A stretch of DNA of 64,000 bases from Streptomyces kanamyceticus (GTDB taxonomy: Bacteria; Actinomycetota; Actinomycetes; Streptomycetales; Streptomycetaceae): positions 1,984,001 to 2,048,000 of the forward strand of contig NZ_CP023699.1 of NCBI RefSeq assembly GCF_008704495.1. Direction: 5' to 3'. Both the position numbers and the translations under genes were made by a program. Positions 59,425 through 64,000 of this stretch are shown piece after piece; the stretch's first letter is position 1, and each line of letters starts with the position of its first letter. The notes beneath the pieces are model-generated. The model saw only the letters and a program-made list of their open reading frames with translations. It was not told the origin of the DNA and made no database searches.

Positions 59425-62400
59425 TCAGTCGTCCGGGGACGTCCCGAGGCGCGTCAGCTCGGCGATGAGCCGGGTGTGCGAGCCCGGGGCGTCCCGCTCC
59501 AGCCGCCGGTAGAGCGCGAGCGCGGCGTCCCTCGCCTCGCCGCACTCCCGTGCTCGGCCCAGGGCGAGCAGTGTTCTGGTGTGCGTGGCGAGTGCGGCCG
59601 CGTACTCCTCGGCGTACTCCTCGCGCAGTTCCTCGGACCAGCCCGCCATGACGGACACGGCTTCCGCCGCGACCTGTTCGGCCTCCTCGTGCCGCTTCAT
59701 GAGGGACAGGAACTGGCCCTGGTTGCGCAAGGCGCTCAACAGGCCCCGCACATCGGGCGATTCCTCGCGGCAGACGGTGCGGAAGACCTGCGCGGCCTTG
59801 TTGGACACCCGGAAGGCCACCGCGTGGCACGACGCGGCGATCAGCGCCCCCGTCTGCACGAGGAAGGACGCTCCGAGCAGGGGCAGATAGCCGCGACCGT
59901 GAGTGACCGTCAGTTCCCGTGCCAGACCGACGGCCTCGTCCGCCGCCGCCATGGACTCCGCAGGAGCGCGCGCCTCGATGCAGAGCTCCGCCAGGGTGTG
60001 CAACGTCAGCACGTACTCCGCCCGTCGGTGACCCGTCGGATCGGAGCGTGCGAAGCGGCGTTCGATCGACGCGACCTCCGCGAGGGCTTCCCGTGCGTCG
60101 GCGAGGTGGCCGAGGCCCGCCAGAATCGCTGACTTGGTGCTCAGCGTGGACGCCAGTTCGTGGAGATAGGCGTCGGGACTGTCCTCGGCGGCGTCCCGGC
60201 GGACACGCAGCGACTCCTCGGCCGCCTCCAGCGCCTCGGTGGGACGGCCCACCGCGTCGTAGCGCTTCGCGAGCGTGTTGAGCGACCGGGCGAGGTCGGG
60301 AAGCGCGAAGGGGTGACGGGCCACCAGAGCGCGGCGCATGGCGACCGAAGCTCGGGCCGTCTCCAGGGCTTGGTCGAGGTCACCCGTGTCGGCGAGGTGG
60401 ATGGCGAGGTTGTTCAGCGCTCCCGCCAGGACGGACAGCCGATCGGTGGGTTCCTCCGGCCGCCAGGCGGTCACCAGTCCGACGCTCTTCCTGCCGTCCC
60501 GCACGGCTTCCTCCGCCCGCCCCAGCTTTCCGAGGGCCGCGGCCCTCTGGTGCAGCAGCAGTCCTTCAAAGACCGGCTGTACGGTCGGCACGGTGTCGAC
60601 GAGGTTCAGCGCGGTCGTCGCGGCGGCGAGGGCCTCCTCGTAGCGGTAGTCCGTCATGAGCCTCATGGCGAGGTTGTGCAGGGAACCCGCGCGCTGCAGT
60701 TCGGGGGCGTCCGGCGACTCCTCGTCGACGAGCTGCGCGAGCTGTTCCGCCAGCCGGATGCTCCATGAGGCGAGCGCGCGGGTCATCAAGGGCGTCCGCA
60801 GGGAGAGTTCCTGCAGCTGGTCCGGGGGCAGCAGTCCCTCCACGAGGATCCGGTCGAGCGCGGCGATCAGGATGGCGGGTTCCGCGCTGCGGGTTCCCGC
60901 GGCGATCAGCAGGGGCGCGAGCCTGGCCGGTTGCGCGCGCACGGCGGTCAGCAGGACGCTCTCCAGCGCCCCGGCCTGGATCTGTGCGGCTGCCCTGCTC
61001 AGTACGAGGAGGGAGTTCACGGCCTCCTCGGCGTCGAGGACGCCCACGAGACGCAGGAAGATCTCGGGTTCGGCCGCCACGGAGGTGCCCACGAGGTACT
61101 CGCCCAGGGGGTCGGGCTCCAGGGGACCCCAGTGCCAGGAGGCGCCGCCGTCGACGGGCTCGGGCCGGGGGTAGAGGTCGCGCACCCAGTCGGCCACGGC
61201 CCAGCGCACCGATTCCAGGTGGTCGCCGATGCGCGGTACGCGGTGCAGGATGTCGTGCGCGCGGTCGCTCGGCACCGGTCCCACCAGCGTGGCCGCGACG
61301 ACGGCGTTCCGCAGGGCGGCGTCGCCGAGCTGGTCGAGCGGCGCCCGCCGCGACGTCTTGCGCCAATAGACGCCCTCGTGATCGAGCAGCATCTCCTGGG
61401 CGCTGCGCACCTCCGCCGAGGAGTAGGGCGCGAGGATCCCTGCCAGCGCCGCCATGTGGATGTCGAGGATCGTCCGCGGCTGGCCGCGCGCTGAGCCCCG
61501 GCGGAGGAGGGCGGCCGCATCGAGGGCGGCCGCTTCGGGTGACGCGGTCACGGCGAGGCCGAGCGCGGTCGCGCCGCGCGTCAGGTCCTCCACCGCCGTA
61601 CGGAACGCCTCGTCCTCCGCGACGCCGAGCGACGCGGTGTCCGGGATCGCCCAGCGCCGGGCCGCTTTCGTCACGTCGGCCGCCTCGGGCCCGCAATCGG
61701 CGCGTACGTCGTCCCACCACTGGCCGACCGCGCGCGCGACGAGGAGGACCTTGAAGGGGAGACCGCGCGGGCGCCTGCTCAGGCGCCCGATGAGGTCCCC
61801 CAGGTCGTCCACGCGGCTTTCCGCGTAGTCGATCACGAGGAAGACGGGGGCCGTCGCGCGGGCGAGCAGCCGGTGGTGCTCGGGTCCGCTGCGCCTGCTG
61901 AGGTGGACCACGGCGTACCGCGACGCGGCGAGCCTGTGGCCCACTTCGCGGGCCATCCTGGTCTTGCCCGCCCCACCGGCACCACTCAGCAGGGCCACCG
62001 ACAGGCCGTCGCCCGAGGTGCTCCAGTCCACCATCTCGTCGAGGAGTTCACGGCGTCCGGTGAACCGCACGGTCTCCGCTCTGGGGTGCAGCAGCGTGGC
62101 CACGGAGCGTGGCACCAGGGGCTCCACGGCCTCGACGCCGTCGGCGAGTTCGGCCGGTTCGAGGTGTACGGCCGTGCCGGTGTGCCGACGGATCAGCTCG
62201 CGGAATCCGTCGTCCGCGAGGAGCACGTAGGCGGGGACCGCTTCGAGCCTGCTGTGCGGCCACCCCGGCAGGTCCGCGACGGTGACCCCGACGAGGGTGT
62301 CCCCGCACCAGACCGCGCCGCCGGACAGACCGGCCCACGGCGACGTGTGCGCGGGCCCGTTCGGCGGGCTGCCCTCCAGGGCCAGCACGTAGCGGTCGGC

Positions 62401-62775
62401 CTCGACGGCTTCCAGCGGATCGGCCGCCCCTCGGAACGCGGCGGACCCGAGACGCCCGTCGCGGCCCGCCAGCGCCGTGAACCCGAGAATCGACACGTCG
62501 GCCGGGTCCGACGTCACCAGCCTGCCCCAGCGCACCGGATCCACGGCGGGGAGCACGTCCTCGTCGGCGAGCAGGAGGGCGGTGTCGTACGGGCCGTCGG
62601 AGCGGGCCCACACCACCTGGCAGCCGGTCGGTTTGCCGCCGGGTGTCCGCACGGTGGCGCGCGTGTGGGTGCCCAGTACGTGCTGGGCGGTCAGGACGAG
62701 GCGCGGCGCGAGCAGGTAGCCGGACCCCTGCCCGGCCGCCGCCTTCACCACGGCGACCCGGCGCCTCTCCTCCAC
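59425..62775 (-). CDS. Trypsin-like protease - STAND NTPase - TPR protein
   Basis: 1116 residues. N-terminal trypsin-like domain (about 1-195): LVLTAQHVLG (H32), SDGPYDTALLL (D64), GLSGGAVWCGD (S151), the full triad. Then a STAND/NACHT-type NTPase (about 235-450): LLSGAGGAGKTRMAREVG (K271), VFLVIDYAESR (D316). A helical region and TPR-like repeats fill about 630-1110 (for example LGRAEEAVRDGRKSVGL, TGDLDQALETARASVAM, VGRPTEALEAAEESLRV, LGHLADAREALAEV). GTG at 62775. A trypco2 gene is 26 bp upstream, an arrangement described for NTP-dependent conflict systems. Likely activated by an invader signal sensed by the TPR part, then cleaving a target. Confidence 0.88.
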   Translation of the reverse strand: MEERRRVAVVKAAAGQGSGYLLAPRLVLTAQHVLGTHTRATVRTPGGKPTGCQVVWARSDGPYDTALLLADEDVLPAVDPVRWGRLVTSDPADVSILGFTALAGRDGRLGSAAFRGAADPLEAVEADRYVLALEGSPPNGPAHTSPWAGLSGGAVWCGDTLVGVTVADLPGWPHSRLEAVPAYVLLADDGFRELIRRHTGTAVHLEPAELADGVEAVEPLVPRSVATLLHPRAETVRFTGRRELLDEMVDWSTSGDGLSVALLSGAGGAGKTRMAREVGHRLAASRYAVVHLSRRSGPEHHRLLARATAPVFLVIDYAESRVDDLGDLIGRLSRRPRGLPFKVLLVARAVGQWWDDVRADCGPEAADVTKAARRWAIPDTASLGVAEDEAFRTAVEDLTRGATALGLAVTASPEAAALDAAALLRRGSARGQPRTILDIHMAALAGILAPYSSAEVRSAQEMLLDHEGVYWRKTSRRAPLDQLGDAALRNAVVAATLVGPVPSDRAHDILHRVPRIGDHLESVRWAVADWVRDLYPRPEPVDGGASWHWGPLEPDPLGEYLVGTSVAAEPEIFLRLVGVLDAEEAVNSLLVLSRAAAQIQAGALESVLLTAVRAQPARLAPLLIAAGTRSAEPAILIAALDRILVEGLLPPDQLQELSLRTPLMTRALASWSIRLAEQLAQLVDEESPDAPELQRAGSLHNLAMRLMTDYRYEEALAAATTALNLVDTVPTVQPVFEGLLLHQRAAALGKLGRAEEAVRDGRKSVGLVTAWRPEEPTDRLSVLAGALNNLAIHLADTGDLDQALETARASVAMRRALVARHPFALPDLARSLNTLAKRYDAVGRPTEALEAAEESLRVRRDAAEDSPDAYLHELASTLSTKSAILAGLGHLADAREALAEVASIERRFARSDPTGHRRAEYVLTLHTLAELCIEARAPAESMAAADEAVGLARELTVTHGRGYLPLLGASFLVQTGALIAASCHAVAFRVSNKAAQVFRTVCREESPDVRGLLSALRNQGQFLSLMKRHEEAEQVAAEAVSVMAGWSEELREEYAEEYAAALATHTRTLLALGRARECGEARDAALALYRRLERDAPGSHTRLIAELTRLGTSPDD

Positions 62776-62801
62776 GGCGACCCCTGCCCCTCAGCTGACC
62801 C

Positions 62802-63140
62802 TCATCGCCCGAAGGATGAATCCAACTCCCCGACGTCCTCTTGCCCCTGATGGCCGATCAGAAGTGGCTCACCGGCGCCGTTCTTCGGCGTGAGGACCAA
62901 CTTCACCCTGTGTACGTCCTCCTTGGCGACCTTGCCGGACGCTTCCGCGGACACCACCGAACTGAAGATCCGGCTCAGGCCCACCTTGGCCGTGCCTTCC
63001 CGGGACAGGGTGAAGGCGAACTCCAGCTCAATGGGCCCGACTTCGAACTTGACGTCACTGGACGCCCCGGCGGCGGCCGCGGCCAACAACTCGTCCCGCA
63101 ACGCCTGCACCGCCTCGCCGACCCCGATGCCCTCGGCCAC
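62802..63140 (-). CDS. Trypco2-domain protein
   Basis: 112 residues. IGVGEAVQALRDELLAAAAA, then VKFEVGPIELEFAFTLSREG and KVGLSRIF, ending VHRVKLVLTPKNG, matches the trypsin-co-occurring domain 2. Members occur next to trypsin-STAND proteins. GTG 63140 preceded by GAGGGGGGAAG; longer frames upstream lack similarity. First of the two-gene unit with the protease. Probably a substrate or regulator of the protease. Confidence 0.82.
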   Translation of the reverse strand: MAEGIGVGEAVQALRDELLAAAAAGASSDVKFEVGPIELEFAFTLSREGTAKVGLSRIFSSVVSAEASGKVAKEDVHRVKLVLTPKNGAGEPLLIGHQGQEDVGELDSSFGR

Positions 63141-63284
63141 GCTTCCCCCCTCGCTCTGCCGCGTGTTTGCGGTTTGCCGCGCATACTCTACGGCGCTGGT
63201 GTCGTGCGTCGGTCCGGTTCTCCGGGAAGGTCTGCCCAGATCGTGCGTAAGGTCCCACCACACCCAGCGCGACGTGGGTGGTCG

Positions 63285-63707
63285 TCAGCCTTCCCCGGGC
63301 GCCGGAACCGCCGCGAGGAACGCGTCGATCTCCTGCCTCACGTAGCGTGACACCCCGGTCAGCAGGACCAGTGCCTCCTTGAGTTCACGGACGAGTTCCG
63401 GGGTGACGGCCCAGATCTCCGGCTTCCTGGTGACGACGGCGTACAGCAGCTCGTCGTCGAACCAGCCGCCTTCCGCCTGCTTCGGCGCGGTGTCCCGGAG
63501 GATCTCCACGGCGAGCGGCAGCAGCCAGGGCAGCCCGACGTCCTGCCCGATGAGCCGGGCGAGCTCGTGCGGTTCCAGGGTTCCGACGGGACGGCGGCGA
63601 AGCTCGTGCGCGTCCCTGACCAGGGACGTCACATCCCCGGAAGGCTCCGGCCAGCACCGGCCTTCCAGCTCCTCAAGGGTGCGGCCACGATCGGACCGCC
63701 CCGTCAC
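63285..63707 (-). CDS. CdiI-family immunity protein
   Basis: 140 residues. RTLEELEGRCWPEP, SLVRDAHELRRRPVGTLEPH and LARLIGQDVGLPWLLPLAVEIL are typical of an immunity family for contact-dependent growth inhibition. GTG 63707 has GAGG directly before and overlaps the previous gene's end by 35 bp, so they are co-transcribed. The toxin partner, if any, would lie upstream beyond 64000. Confidence 0.75.
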   Translation of the reverse strand: MTGRSDRGRTLEELEGRCWPEPSGDVTSLVRDAHELRRRPVGTLEPHELARLIGQDVGLPWLLPLAVEILRDTAPKQAEGGWFDDELLYAVVTRKPEIWAVTPELVRELKEALVLLTGVSRYVRQEIDAFLAAVPAPGEG

Positions 63708-64000
63708 CCTCGAATTCCTCGAGCCAGGCATCGACGTCCTCCTTTCCGTGCAGGTACTGCCCCGGGTCTTCCAGGAGATCCGCTCCGGACAGCCGGTCCA
63801 GGGCGGTCCAGATCCGGGCATCACGCAACTGGGGGGAATCGCCCTCCATGGTGTGCAGCGCCCATGCGGACACCTCGTCGGGCGTGACCACACCGGCGGC
63901 GAGGGAACGCAGGCGGGAGCGAATCGACGCTTCCAGGGAGTCGTCCGACCCGGACCAGTCGACGACCCATCCGCCTTCGGCGAAGAACGCATCCAGAGAC
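63673..64000 (-). CDS. Probable immunity-associated protein, N-terminus beyond window
   Basis: Frame open from the right edge to 63673; at least 108 residues. EGGWVVDWSGSDDSLEASIR, AAGVVTPDEVSAWALHTMEG, ALDRLSGADLLEDPGQYLHG and DVDAWLEEFEG resemble small actinobacterial proteins encoded next to polymorphic-toxin immunity genes. The start lies outside. The downstream CdiI-type gene overlaps it. Confidence 0.65.
   Translation of the reverse strand, partial: SLDAFFAEGGWVVDWSGSDDSLEASIRSRLRSLAAGVVTPDEVSAWALHTMEGDSPQLRDARIWTALDRLSGADLLEDPGQYLHGKEDVDAWLEEFEGDGAVRSWPHP

Overview
The window is high-GC actinobacterial DNA with third-position G/C coding, frequent GTG/TTG starts, and gene families typical of Streptomyces (DUF574 methyltransferases, HxlR, MocR and NarL/OmpR two-component systems, Streptomyces-type intergenic repeats). 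It reads as a Streptomyces chromosome segment with a metabolic left end, a patchwork middle and a right end rich in conflict genes.

Layout. 1-12.75 kb: allantoin/glyoxylate catabolism (allantoicase, allantoinase, IclR-type regulator, malate synthase). Interleaved are a repeat-rich intergenic block, a MacB-like ABC transporter divergent from a NarL-type two-component system, a universal stress protein, a MocR regulator and a MobA-like nucleotidyltransferase. 12.8-18.1 kb: debris: a frameshifted Rhs/YD-repeat-Hint gene with an RNase A-like toxin remnant and a CdiI immunity gene, a lone HipA-like kinase, a tyrosine-integrase remnant, a SUKH-like gene whose 3' end is made of ISL3 transposase DNA, and the ISL3 fragment. 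18.2-37.5 kb: envelope and signalling modules: TetR/membrane pair, NarL-type system plus ABC-2 exporter, OmpR system plus COG4705 membrane protein, a histidine kinase/lipoprotein/two ATPases/FtsX permease/response regulator locus, and a BlaI-M56-flippase operon divergent from DedA-PAP2. A 64-bp near-identical integrase fragment recurs at both 16.67 and 37.62 kb, bracketing this block. 37.8-58.5 kb: ArsR, roadblock-like, methyltransferase, a predicted contractile-injection cargo with an ADP-ribosyl-cyclase-like domain, a secreted phospholipase-D-like enzyme, oxidoreductases, HxlR, aminotransferase, VWA protein pair, hydrolases, a secreted nuclease, and a large membrane protein. 58.5-64 kb: a second DUF574 methyltransferase and a leftward operon of two immunity-like genes, a trypco2 protein and a trypsin-STAND-TPR protein.

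How parts work together. Allantoinase and allantoicase lead toward glyoxylate, which malate synthase condenses with acetyl-CoA. The same 15-bp palindrome (TTCCR-N5-YGGAA type) fills the -35/-10 spacer of candidate promoters for allB, the IclR gene and aceB, so one regulator plausibly controls the route. Two BlaI-type operators lie between the BlaI operon and DedA-PAP2, suggesting a wall-stress-controlled lipid-carrier recycling unit. The most unusual items are the CD38-like cargo protein at 41.1 kb, the trypco2/trypsin-STAND system at the right end, the decayed Rhs toxin locus and the bracketing integrase remnants. No tRNA, rRNA or CRISPR array was recognised.
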